DNA of 50,972 bases. Origin: Deltaproteobacteria bacterium. Its GTDB lineage: Bacteria > Desulfobacterota > Syntrophia > Syntrophales > UBA8958. The notes under the pieces were generated by a model. It had not been told where the DNA came from and did not search any database. It saw only the letters and a program-made list of their open reading frames with translations. The stretch is from contig JAPLJZ010000174.1 in assembly GCA_026388335.1 (NCBI GenBank), positions 1-50,972 of the forward strand. The letters are read 5' to 3'. Below are positions 40,806-47,493 of this stretch, one piece after another. Every line of letters starts with the position of its first letter. Position 1 is the stretch's first letter. Both the position numbers and the translations under genes were made by a program.

Positions 40806-40878
40806 CAAAAATGACCGAACCACAGCACACATTCAATCTTGATCGGTTTCATGAACATGAATTTCGAGCCAATTCGGT

Positions 40879-42093
40879 TTAGTAAAGAAACCCGAATAGC
40901 CACAGGGGTATTTTATTACCAAAACCAGTTTCTATCTCATCGGCAGCAATGAAACTGTTGCTCATTTTACTGATTTGATCATAGGATTTGGATTTCCCAC
41001 CTATTTCAAAAGAGTAGAGCGATTTGACAAAAAAGTCTCCCCGTTCGGAAAGTTCAATAGTGGCATTGATCAGCGTGGGGTGGCCGGAAAAGGCGTTACG
41101 GATCTGGTTTACGAAAAAGAGTTCGCGTAACGTCCCTGCTGCCATTCCTTCGCCGATGGCATACATCAGGTTGCCGTTTTCCAGATAGATTTTGTCCGGC
41201 TTGGTAAGAATCGCATAGCCTCTGCCCCGCTGCCTTAGTAAATTCAGCAGTTTGGCATCCTGGAGATGCTCAAGATACTCATAAAGCTTGGGACGCGATA
41301 TCTCTGTTGCCTCTGCAAGCTTGACAATGTTGGGGACAAACGGCAAACTTATGGCAAGCATATAGAGGAGCTTCTTGATCTTGGCAATCTGTCGGATTTC
41401 GACCCCGCTGATATAGGGTAGATCCACCTCAAGGATGTGGTTGATAATCTCCCTGAGTTTGAAGTGGTAATGGGTTTCTCCTTCAAGGAAAAAGGGGTAA
41501 TAACCGCTCTTGAGGTACTGCTTGAAATGACGCAGGATCTTCAGGTCCTTGCAGATATCTGTTGCCACGGTCTGGTGGTTCTCAAGAATCTCTTCGAGCG
41601 ACAAGGGCGGGAATGCCGTATGCCTGGTAAAATTCAAATATTCCCGGAATGACAGCCCATGGAGATGATAAATGACAGCCCGACGGCTAAGATCTCCCTT
41701 CTGTTGGGTAATCTTGAGCATGCTGGAACCTGTAAATACGATCTTCAGGCCGGGAATGGCATCGTAGATCGACTTGATGTGAATGGACCAATCGGGGTAC
41801 TTGTGGACTTCATCGACAAAAAGGACTTCCCCGCCGTGCTGGTGAAAAGTCCGGGCAAATTCGAACAAGTCATGGGCCTGAAAGTAGGGACTGTCGATAG
41901 ATATATAAAGAACCTTATCACTGCCCTTGAATCGCTCTTTGATCATCTGCAACATCAGCGTCGTTTTTCCAGTTCCCCGGGCGCCAAGAATTCCGACGCA
42001 GCGCAGATCCTGATCAATGGCTTCGTAGAGATAGCGTTTTTTGTTGCCGACTGCTTTTATGAGCCGGCCCTGTTCTGTAAAAAATGTTTCCAT
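40879..42093 (-). CDS. Orphan AAA (AAA_14/DUF4143-type) ATPase
   Basis: Protein of 404 residues from the ATG at 42093, preceded by GGGGGT (a GTG six bases upstream is an alternative). Walker A is G-A-R-G-T-G-K-T-T near residue 36 and Walker B is V-L-F-V-D-E-V-H-K-Y-P. A winged-helix-like segment (I-V-K-L-A-E-A-T-E-I-S-R-P-K-L-Y-E-Y) links to a C-terminal DUF4143-like domain. These ATPases are common in genomic islands, and their function is mostly unknown. The gene is richer in A/T than its neighbours and has its own pair of palindromic operators. Confidence 0.75.
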   Translation of the reverse strand: METFFTEQGRLIKAVGNKKRYLYEAIDQDLRCVGILGARGTGKTTLMLQMIKERFKGSDKVLYISIDSPYFQAHDLFEFARTFHQHGGEVLFVDEVHKYPDWSIHIKSIYDAIPGLKIVFTGSSMLKITQQKGDLSRRAVIYHLHGLSFREYLNFTRHTAFPPLSLEEILENHQTVATDICKDLKILRHFKQYLKSGYYPFFLEGETHYHFKLREIINHILEVDLPYISGVEIRQIAKIKKLLYMLAISLPFVPNIVKLAEATEISRPKLYEYLEHLQDAKLLNLLRQRGRGYAILTKPDKIYLENGNLMYAIGEGMAAGTLRELFFVNQIRNAFSGHPTLINATIELSERGDFFVKSLYSFEIGGKSKSYDQISKMSNSFIAADEIETGFGNKIPLWLFGFLY

Positions 42094-42108
42094 AGTCACC
42101 CCCTAATA

Positions 42109-42160
42109 TGTAAATCCTCATTTACACTTTATGGGCATGATTGTAAACCTTAATTTACAA
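42109..42160. promoter_or_regulatory. Twin TGTAAA/TTTACA palindromes upstream of the AAA gene
   Basis: TGTAAAT-CCTC-ATTTACA at 42109-42126 and TTGTAAA-N6-TTTACAA at 42141-42160 are both perfect. Their centres are 33 bp apart, close to three helical turns, as for cooperative binding. The first overlaps the region just before the start codon, which fits repression. The regulator is not identified. Confidence 0.65.
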
Positions 42161-42195
42161 CATAGCATGAATACTCTTTTGCTCCGCTCTGACTG

Positions 42196-43110
42196 TCAAG
42201 GTGTTTTATGCTCATCCTGATCGCGGGGAACGATCAAAACCGGCCGGACATGATGCTGGGCGACCTCTTCCGTAACACTTCCCAGCAGCGCCTCTCTGAT
42301 GTTACTTTTCCCGTGAGAAGCCATAACGATGAGCGTGACATCCTCCGCTTCGGCGGTTTTATTGATTTCCATAAAAGAGATGCCTGTCTTCACCTCGGAA
42401 CGAACGGAATAGCCTGCAAATATCAGTTGTCTTTTCAGCTCTGCCAGTCTTTCCCGGTCGATGCGGTCGAATTCAACCATTTTATCTTTCAGATAAGGAA
42501 GCAATCTCCTGGTATCCTGGACATGAAGAAGGATCACTTCCTTTTGACCCTCCTGTTTACAGGTTTTCAAGAGTTGAAAGGCCCGAAGGGCGTTTTTGGA
42601 AAAATCCGTTGGATACAGGATCTTTGCGCAGATGTCCCGGGGGAAAAAATGAGGATTTTCTTCAACTTTGTCCTCGGGGTTATGAAAGCGGGCAATCAGC
42701 AGGGGTGTCTTTGTCCGACGCAGGACATTCTGAGTCACGCTTCCCAGCAGCGCCCCCCGGATGTAGCTGCGCCCGTGCGCCCCCATGACAATGAGTGATG
42801 CGGCCTGTTCTTCGGCTGCTTTGATGATCTCCTGGTCGGTAACGCCGATCTCGACCCGGTATTCCGCAGCTATCCCGTGCTGGGCGGTTAGACGTTCCGA
42901 AATGTCCCGCAGTTGTTGTTCGGCATCCGCTTTCAATCTATTGATCTTTGTTTCATCCACATCCATCCAGCGGACAGCCTTGATGGGATTAATCACATGC
43001 AGCAATACCGCTGCTTCCATTCCCACCCGTTTCAAGTCGGGAAGCCGGTGGACAATCCTTTCTGTATGGCGGGAAAAATCGATGGGAAAGAGAATCTTTG
43101 CGAACATCAT
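42196..43110 (-). CDS. Tandem-domain universal stress protein
   Basis: Cytoplasmic protein of 304 residues made of two UspA domains (about 1-145 and 155-300). Each ends with a nucleotide-binding type loop: I-V-M-G-A-H-G-R-S then G-S-V-T-Q-N-V in the first and I-V-M-A-S-H-G-K-S then G-S-V-T-E-E-V in the second. Both have the G-2x-G-9x-G(S/T) type pattern for ATP binding. Its start overlaps the acr3 stop codon, so it is made with the arsenite transporter, and it may act as a stress-linked accessory of arsenic resistance. Confidence 0.85.
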   Translation of the reverse strand: MMFAKILFPIDFSRHTERIVHRLPDLKRVGMEAAVLLHVINPIKAVRWMDVDETKINRLKADAEQQLRDISERLTAQHGIAAEYRVEIGVTDQEIIKAAEEQAASLIVMGAHGRSYIRGALLGSVTQNVLRRTKTPLLIARFHNPEDKVEENPHFFPRDICAKILYPTDFSKNALRAFQLLKTCKQEGQKEVILLHVQDTRRLLPYLKDKMVEFDRIDRERLAELKRQLIFAGYSVRSEVKTGISFMEINKTAEAEDVTLIVMASHGKSNIREALLGSVTEEVAQHHVRPVLIVPRDQDEHKTP

Positions 43111-44225
43111 GATTTCCTCCTTTTGCTATTGCGAGTAGGTTCCTTCGCCGGAAACATGACCCCGGCCTTTTCGGTTGCCGGGGATTCCTTGAACAGAACA
43201 AGTCTTGTCCGTCTGGCCCCCCAGACGAGAACCAGCATGACGGGCACCTCGATCAGGGGGCCGATGACCGTCGCCAGGGCCACCGCGGGACTGAAGGCCG
43301 TAATGGCGATGGCGATGGCGATCTCAAAATCCCGTCCCGTGGAATTGAAGGCCACGGCGACGGAATCCTTATAGTTCAGTCCCAGTTTCCAGCTTACCAG
43401 ATAGACCACGGCGAACATGACCCAGAAAAAGAGCGTCATGGGAATAGCCATATGGACGATCAGCATGGGGTTTTCCAGGATCAGGTCTCCCTTCAGGGCG
43501 AACATGACGATCAAGGTAAAAAGGAGCCCGATGATGGAAAGAGAGTCCAGGTAAGTCTTGAAATTCTTAAAGCCTTCTTCGCCCAGCTTGCTCACGGCGA
43601 TCCGCCGGGTGAGAAAACCGGCCACCAGCGGGATGCCGAGATAGAGAAGAACACTCTCCCCGACCACGAGGACGTCAAAGGAGACGTCTCCCAGGAGCAT
43701 TTTTGCGTAAACCGGGATCAGGAGCATCTGGCAGATCGAGTTGATGGCCACGAGCACGATGGCCAAGGCGTTGTTGCCCAGGGATAGAAAGGTGAAGACA
43801 ATGACCATAGCGATACACGGCGCGAGGCCGTAAAGGACAAGGCCCACATACAGATCCGGGTAAGCGGACAGAAAGATCTTCGCCAAAAGGAGCATGAAGA
43901 ACGGGGCGACAAGATAGTTGAAGACCATGACAATGATCAGCTGCTTCGGCGAGGCGGCGGCCTTGCCGAGATCTTCGATCTTCACATTCGTCATGGCGGG
44001 ATAGATCATTAAGAACAGGCCGATCACTACGCCGAGGGCGAGGCTGTTGGCCAGGGTGAACTGATAGGTGCCCTGGAAAATGGCCTTGATGGCGTCAATG
44101 GGCGGTGTCAGGGCAAAATTAGAGATGCCGTACCACTTGCCGACGGCCATGCCCACGGCCATGCTGACGATGACAAAAACCGGTAAAAAACGAAAATCCT
44201 GCACTTTTTCCAAATACTTCCGCAT
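43107..44225 (-). CDS. acr3: Acr3-type arsenite efflux transporter
   Basis: Membrane transporter of 372 residues with ten spans. The conserved metalloid-thiol Cys is Cys137 in L-Y-G-L-A-P-C-I-A-M, and G-P-L-I-E-V-P-V-M provides the Glu near the C-terminus, both hallmarks of Acr3. It exports arsenite or antimonite. Beside it are an ArsP-like permease and a universal stress gene, and the ArsR, ArsD and tandem ArsA genes lie upstream in the same direction. The ArsA ATPase is better known to work with ArsB, but genomic co-occurrence with Acr3 is also common. Confidence 0.9.
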   Translation of the reverse strand: MRKYLEKVQDFRFLPVFVIVSMAVGMAVGKWYGISNFALTPPIDAIKAIFQGTYQFTLANSLALGVVIGLFLMIYPAMTNVKIEDLGKAAASPKQLIIVMVFNYLVAPFFMLLLAKIFLSAYPDLYVGLVLYGLAPCIAMVIVFTFLSLGNNALAIVLVAINSICQMLLIPVYAKMLLGDVSFDVLVVGESVLLYLGIPLVAGFLTRRIAVSKLGEEGFKNFKTYLDSLSIIGLLFTLIVMFALKGDLILENPMLIVHMAIPMTLFFWVMFAVVYLVSWKLGLNYKDSVAVAFNSTGRDFEIAIAIAITAFSPAVALATVIGPLIEVPVMLVLVWGARRTRLVLFKESPATEKAGVMFPAKEPTRNSKRRKS

Positions 44226-44287
44226 TTGTTTCTTTTTCCTTTCAAATTAATGCCTTGACGGTTTACTGTTTTGATATACTTGTTGAC

Positions 44288-45238
44288 TCAGAGGATCGCG
44301 TTGAAAAGATAGCCCACCATGATGATGGCCACCGTCATAATGGCGGTAAAGATGACGAGCAGCTTCACTTTCAGCACCTTTCTTAAAATAACCATTTCCG
44401 GGAAAGAGATGGCGGTGACGGCCATCATGAAGGCCAGGACTGTTCCCAAAGGCATGCCTTTACCCATCAGCGCCTGGACAATGGGGATTGTCCCGGCAGC
44501 GTTCGAGTAGAGAGGGATGGCGATCAGAACAGCTAAAGGCACCGCAAGGGGATTTTCACGCCCGGCATATTTGGCCACGAAATCGATCGGCGCGTAACCG
44601 TGAATGATTGCCCCGACGCCAATGCCAAGAATCACGTAAAGCGTGACCCGTTTCAAGATGTCCTGAGTATGGAACGAGGCCTCTTGGAAACGGTCTTTCC
44701 AAGTCAGTTCCGGCATTTTGACTTCTCCCATCCGTATCTCCCAAACGTAGTCTTCGACCATCTTTTCCACGGCAGGGATACGGCCGAGAGTGATGCCGGC
44801 TATAATCGCCACGGCCATCCCGGTCCCGATATAGATCAGGGAAATCTTAGCGCCAAAGAGCCCCCAGAGCAGCACCAGGGCCACTTCGTTGATCATCGGT
44901 GACGCGATCAGAAAGGATAGCGTGACACCGAGGGGAACCCCGGCCTCCAGAAAACCAATAAAAACCGGTACGGCAGAGCAGGAACAGAAGGGTGTAACGA
45001 TGCCCAGCAGCGAGGCCAGAATATTCCCGACAAATTCCGACTTGTGGGCCAGGACGTTCTTGACTTTTTCCGGGGGGAAAAAGCTGCGGATAATGGAAAC
45101 GATATAGATGATCACTGTCAGCATCAAGATGATTTTGATGGTGTCATAGACGAAGAAATTGACGGCATCGGCCAAGTGTGTGTCCGCTGTCATCTTGAAC
45201 ACTGTATATGTGAGCCAATCGGCAAAAGCCTTAATCAT
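44288..45238 (-). CDS. Permease of the DUF318/YraQ-ArsP family
   Basis: Membrane permease of 316 residues with eight spans. It shows V-T-P-F-C-S-C-S-A-V-P in the first repeat and A-I-S-F-P-E-M-V-I-L in the second, the family hallmarks. Related proteins include ArsP, which exports organoarsenicals. In arsenic loci a thioredoxin-like gene is often found beside it, as here (62 bp upstream). Unlike the copy at 24000-25121 it is uninterrupted and has no cysteine-rich linker. Confidence 0.85.
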   Translation of the reverse strand: MIKAFADWLTYTVFKMTADTHLADAVNFFVYDTIKIILMLTVIIYIVSIIRSFFPPEKVKNVLAHKSEFVGNILASLLGIVTPFCSCSAVPVFIGFLEAGVPLGVTLSFLIASPMINEVALVLLWGLFGAKISLIYIGTGMAVAIIAGITLGRIPAVEKMVEDYVWEIRMGEVKMPELTWKDRFQEASFHTQDILKRVTLYVILGIGVGAIIHGYAPIDFVAKYAGRENPLAVPLAVLIAIPLYSNAAGTIPIVQALMGKGMPLGTVLAFMMAVTAISFPEMVILRKVLKVKLLVIFTAIMTVAIIMVGYLFNAIL

Positions 45239-45300
45239 GATAAATCTCCCAAATATTCACTTTTGTTTCACTTATTTTTACAGGTACAGTCGGGGACGAC

Positions 45301-45537
45301 CTATGCTTTCCCGATCCAGGTTTTGACGTCTTCCTTCTTCGGGATTTTCCCGACGGATTTGACTTGGCCGTCTACCACAACCGAGGGTGTGCCGAGAACA
45401 CCGAACTCGGCGATCTTCCTGAAATCCGTCACATGCTCGATCCTCGCGTCAACGCCGGCTTCGGCAACGGCTTCTTTGACGATCTTTTCCACTTGATGGC
45501 ATTTCGCGCATCCTGGACCTAAAATTTTGATTTCCAT
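45301..45537 (-). CDS. Small thioredoxin-like protein (redox-active disulfide type)
   Basis: Cytoplasmic mini-thioredoxin of 78 residues. The redox site is G-P-G-C-A-K-C-H near the N-terminus and the cis-Pro loop is G-T-P-S-V-V-V. Such proteins commonly neighbour permeases of the ArsP type and may donate thiols or transfer metalloid. It lies 62 bp upstream of the permease gene and is probably co-transcribed with it. Confidence 0.8.
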   Translation of the reverse strand: MEIKILGPGCAKCHQVEKIVKEAVAEAGVDARIEHVTDFRKIAEFGVLGTPSVVVDGQVKSVGKIPKKEDVKTWIGKA

Positions 45538-45904
45538 GATAAAATTCTCCTTTCAGCAGATGTTATGTATGGATTGCATCTATGATCCTGAGTTGGGTGA
45601 TGCTTCCTTCCGCCACGGGAGATCCTTCGGCTGTTCCAAGGGTCTGCATTTCTCAGTGGCAATAGGCATAGACCAGTCAAATATTTCTATATAATTTTTG
45701 CCCTTATATCAAGAGGTTGGTTCTCGATATATTTACGTGCGGCAATATATCTTTTCTCAAATCATGTCAAGGGGAAAAGATATAGACAATAGTTACGCTA
45801 CGATTGGAAAGGATTACTTTGCCGTGGATCAGCGATCAATCAATAACTGTATGAATTTCACTGTATAAACTCCGAGCGGAAAGCTGCTTCGGCGTTTCCC
45901 TGAG
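45538..45904. other. Gene-poor spacer of 367 bp with an inverted repeat
   Basis: No gene was found. A perfect 11-bp inverted repeat, TATATCTTTTC and its complement, lies at 45746-45784 around a 17-base centre, in an A/T-rich region expected to contain the promoter for the thioredoxin-like/permease/acr3 unit. A second weaker pair, TATATC and GATATA, lies near 45704-45732. These may be operators, but no regulator can be assigned. Confidence 0.45.
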
Positions 45905-46243
45905 TTAATCCTTCCTCTGCCGCTGTTCCCTTGCTAAAGCAATCCGGCTTCTTGCGAGATAGCCCAGACCGAATAATATGACCAGACCGGAATGGATCGC
46001 ATTGAAATACAGCATCTGACCTGTGGCGCCCGAAAAAAGAGCGATCCAGAAAAACGGGCAGAAAAAGCCCACCAGCACAATCGCCCATCCGATGCGGACC
46101 TGTCCTTCCAGATGACGCGCCCGTTCGTTTACCGGCCTTACAGGTTTTGTATCTCCGCGAACCGACTGAAGGACCTTTTCCCCCAGCATGGTATAGGGAC
46201 AGGCCGCCCAGAGCGTGGACAACCAGCGTAAAATGACCTTCAT
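45905..46243 (-). CDS. Small membrane protein, two spans, unknown function
   Basis: Protein of 112 residues with two hydrophobic spans (G-W-A-I-V-L-V-G-F-F-C-P-F-F-W-I-A-L-F and Y-F-N-A-I-H-S-G-L-V-I-L-F-G-L). The N-terminus has one Cys in A-A-C-P-Y. It starts 11 bp after the HesB-like selenoprotein stop, so it is probably the next gene of the same transcript. An overlapping frame at 45858-46250 is not supported. It is unrecognised; the location suggests a membrane partner of the selenoproteins or the arsenic pump. Confidence 0.6.
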   Translation of the reverse strand: MKVILRWLSTLWAACPYTMLGEKVLQSVRGDTKPVRPVNERARHLEGQVRIGWAIVLVGFFCPFFWIALFSGATGQMLYFNAIHSGLVILFGLGYLARSRIALAREQRQRKD

Positions 46244-46253
46244 CGTTCACATT

Positions 46254-46568
46254 TCAGCAACTGCTGCATCCGTCTCCAAATGCCGGCCTTTTGGAGAGGT
46301 TCGATGTGAGCTGAAAGCCTGAGCCTCTGAAAGACCTTGTGAAGTCAACCTTGACGGGTTTTACTTCTTCAAATAGATTTTTTTCGATGAGATACTGAAT
46401 CCCTCTATCCGTGAAAACCACATCGCTTTCCTGTGACTCGTCCAGAGTCATGCCCAGCGAGGGGCCGCCTCAGCCTTTCTGTAGGACAATCCGTATGGCG
46501 GGCGGGATTTTATGACTTTTCAGGGCGTCCTTAATCATTTCGCTCGCTTTTTCAGTGACTTCTAACAT
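46254..46568 (-). CDS. HesB/IscA-like selenoprotein with UGA-encoded Sec33
   Basis: A 104-residue protein when the in-frame TGA at 46470-46472 is read as selenocysteine: the site is Q-K-G-U-G-G-P-S-L-G-M. The rest matches the A-type Fe-S scaffold family, with the cysteines after F-G-D-G (C-S-S-C) as the other ligands, so Sec33 replaces the first Cys. HesB-like selenoproteins are a known family in Desulfobacterota. The ATG at 46568 follows AGGAGG. Right after the TGA, GCCC-CTCGCT-GGGC forms a small hairpin (46452-46465), consistent with a SECIS element. Reading TGA as a stop truncates the gene to 32 residues. Confidence 0.85.
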
Positions 46569-46641
46569 TGTTTCCTCCTAATCTCACACCCCTGATGGGG
46601 CATAACAATGAATGATATTAAAATGCTTGCATCTTTCTTTG

Positions 46642-46660
46642 GGCTCCTCAACGAGGAGCC
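46642..46660 (-). other. Hairpin after the glutaredoxin-like selenoprotein gene
   Basis: GGCTCCTC and GAGGAGCC pair over 8 bp with a 3-base loop, 12 bp beyond the stop codon. There is no T run on the minus strand, so it looks like an intercistronic mRNA hairpin rather than a full terminator. Confidence 0.45.
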
Positions 46661-46671
46661 TGATTCACCGG

Positions 46672-46917
46672 TCAAGTGCCGCCAAAAAGGGGAACAGCGC
46701 CCCGCAGGGTTGCTTCGCCGTGGAAACCGACGGTCACCCTGTCTCCTTCCACGATCACGGGAACCTGCCGCTTGCCCCATGACAGGGCCAGCATTTCTGC
46801 CAGCTTGGCATGATCTTTATCGACATTAATATAGATCGCCCTGTCCCCGTAGGCCTCCCGAGCCTGGTTACAGAAGGGTCAGGTGTCTGTTCCGTATATT
46901 ATTATCTTTGGCTCCAT
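46672..46917 (-). CDS. Glutaredoxin-like selenoprotein with UxxC active site
   Basis: An 81-residue thioredoxin-fold protein when the in-frame TGA at 46879-46881 is read as selenocysteine. The N-terminus reads M-E-P-K-I-I-I-Y-G-T-D-T-U-P-F-C, so the active site is Sec13-Pro-Phe-Cys16, replacing the usual C-P-x-C. The cis-Pro region is R-Q-V-P-V-I-V. The ATG at 46917 has AAGGAG seven bases upstream; one at 46923 is too close. Downstream of the TGA, AGGC and GCCT close a G-rich loop (46851-46865) within an outer CCC/GGG stem, a SECIS-like shape. It probably reduces arsenate, a mixed disulfide, or the HesB-like partner. Confidence 0.85.
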
Positions 46918-46929
46918 AACCATACTCCT

Positions 46930-47454
46930 TTAATTCTCAGTCGTTGCTGATGATATTTCCGTCGGATCAATCAATGCGTACTCAACGGCGTCCTGGAGAT
47001 TGGCTACCTCGACTATATCGATGCCCTTTACTGGGAGTGCCTGGTTTTCTGGAACAAGAAGCCGTTCGGCCTTGCCCAGAACAGCCCTGATTTTTTCCGC
47101 CAAATCGCCGACCGGGGTGATTTCGCCTTTGTCGTTGATACAACCGGTGGAATAGGCCCCTGGTTTCAGTTCCAGACCGCGGATACTGGCATACATTCCC
47201 AGATAGACGGGGAGGGCAAAACTGCCACTGCAAAGGCAGAAATCCTTTTCCCCGACGAGGCGCACCAGAATGTCTGTTTTCCCCACATCAAGCAGAGAAA
47301 ATGCTGTTTTCAGCGCCGTGCGGGCCACCTCATCCAAAAAAAGCCGGGATTCGAAAAAAAGCTGACCCTTGCCCTCCTTGATAGCATCGATCTCAAGTTC
47401 CAGAATCGTTCCCTGGCCGCCTGTCAATACGGCCAAAACGGGTATTTTGATCAT
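46930..47454 (-). CDS. Stand-alone Lon-type Ser/Lys peptidase domain
   Basis: Protein of 174 residues that corresponds to the proteolytic domain of Lon without its ATPase or N-terminal parts. Ser78 in C-S-G-S-F-A and Lys121 in G-D-L-A-E-K-I-R are the candidate dyad; their distance of 43 residues equals that between Ser679 and Lys722 in E. coli Lon. N-D-K-G-E-I-T-P-V-G-D is the typical loop before the Lys. It lies between arsA and the two selenoprotein genes, with a GAGG ribosome site. A peptidase without ATPase would act on small, exposed or tethered substrates. Absence of activity cannot be excluded. Confidence 0.75.
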   Translation of the reverse strand: MIKIPVLAVLTGGQGTILELEIDAIKEGKGQLFFESRLFLDEVARTALKTAFSLLDVGKTDILVRLVGEKDFCLCSGSFALPVYLGMYASIRGLELKPGAYSTGCINDKGEITPVGDLAEKIRAVLGKAERLLVPENQALPVKGIDIVEVANLQDAVEYALIDPTEISSATTEN

Positions 47455-47493
47455 TTCGTCAACCTCTCTATACGATGCTCTTGGATCAAGACG

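Noticed and set aside
45858-46250. Alternative frame of 130 codons overlapping the small membrane protein
   Set aside because: Low-complexity Arg/Gly/Ser-rich translation without hydrophobic spans; the other frame has two clear membrane spans.
46562-46780. A 72-codon minus-strand frame covering the end of the glutaredoxin-like gene
   Set aside because: It is in a different frame from the selenoprotein and has Arg-rich, motif-free sequence; the UGA-containing frame carries the family motifs.
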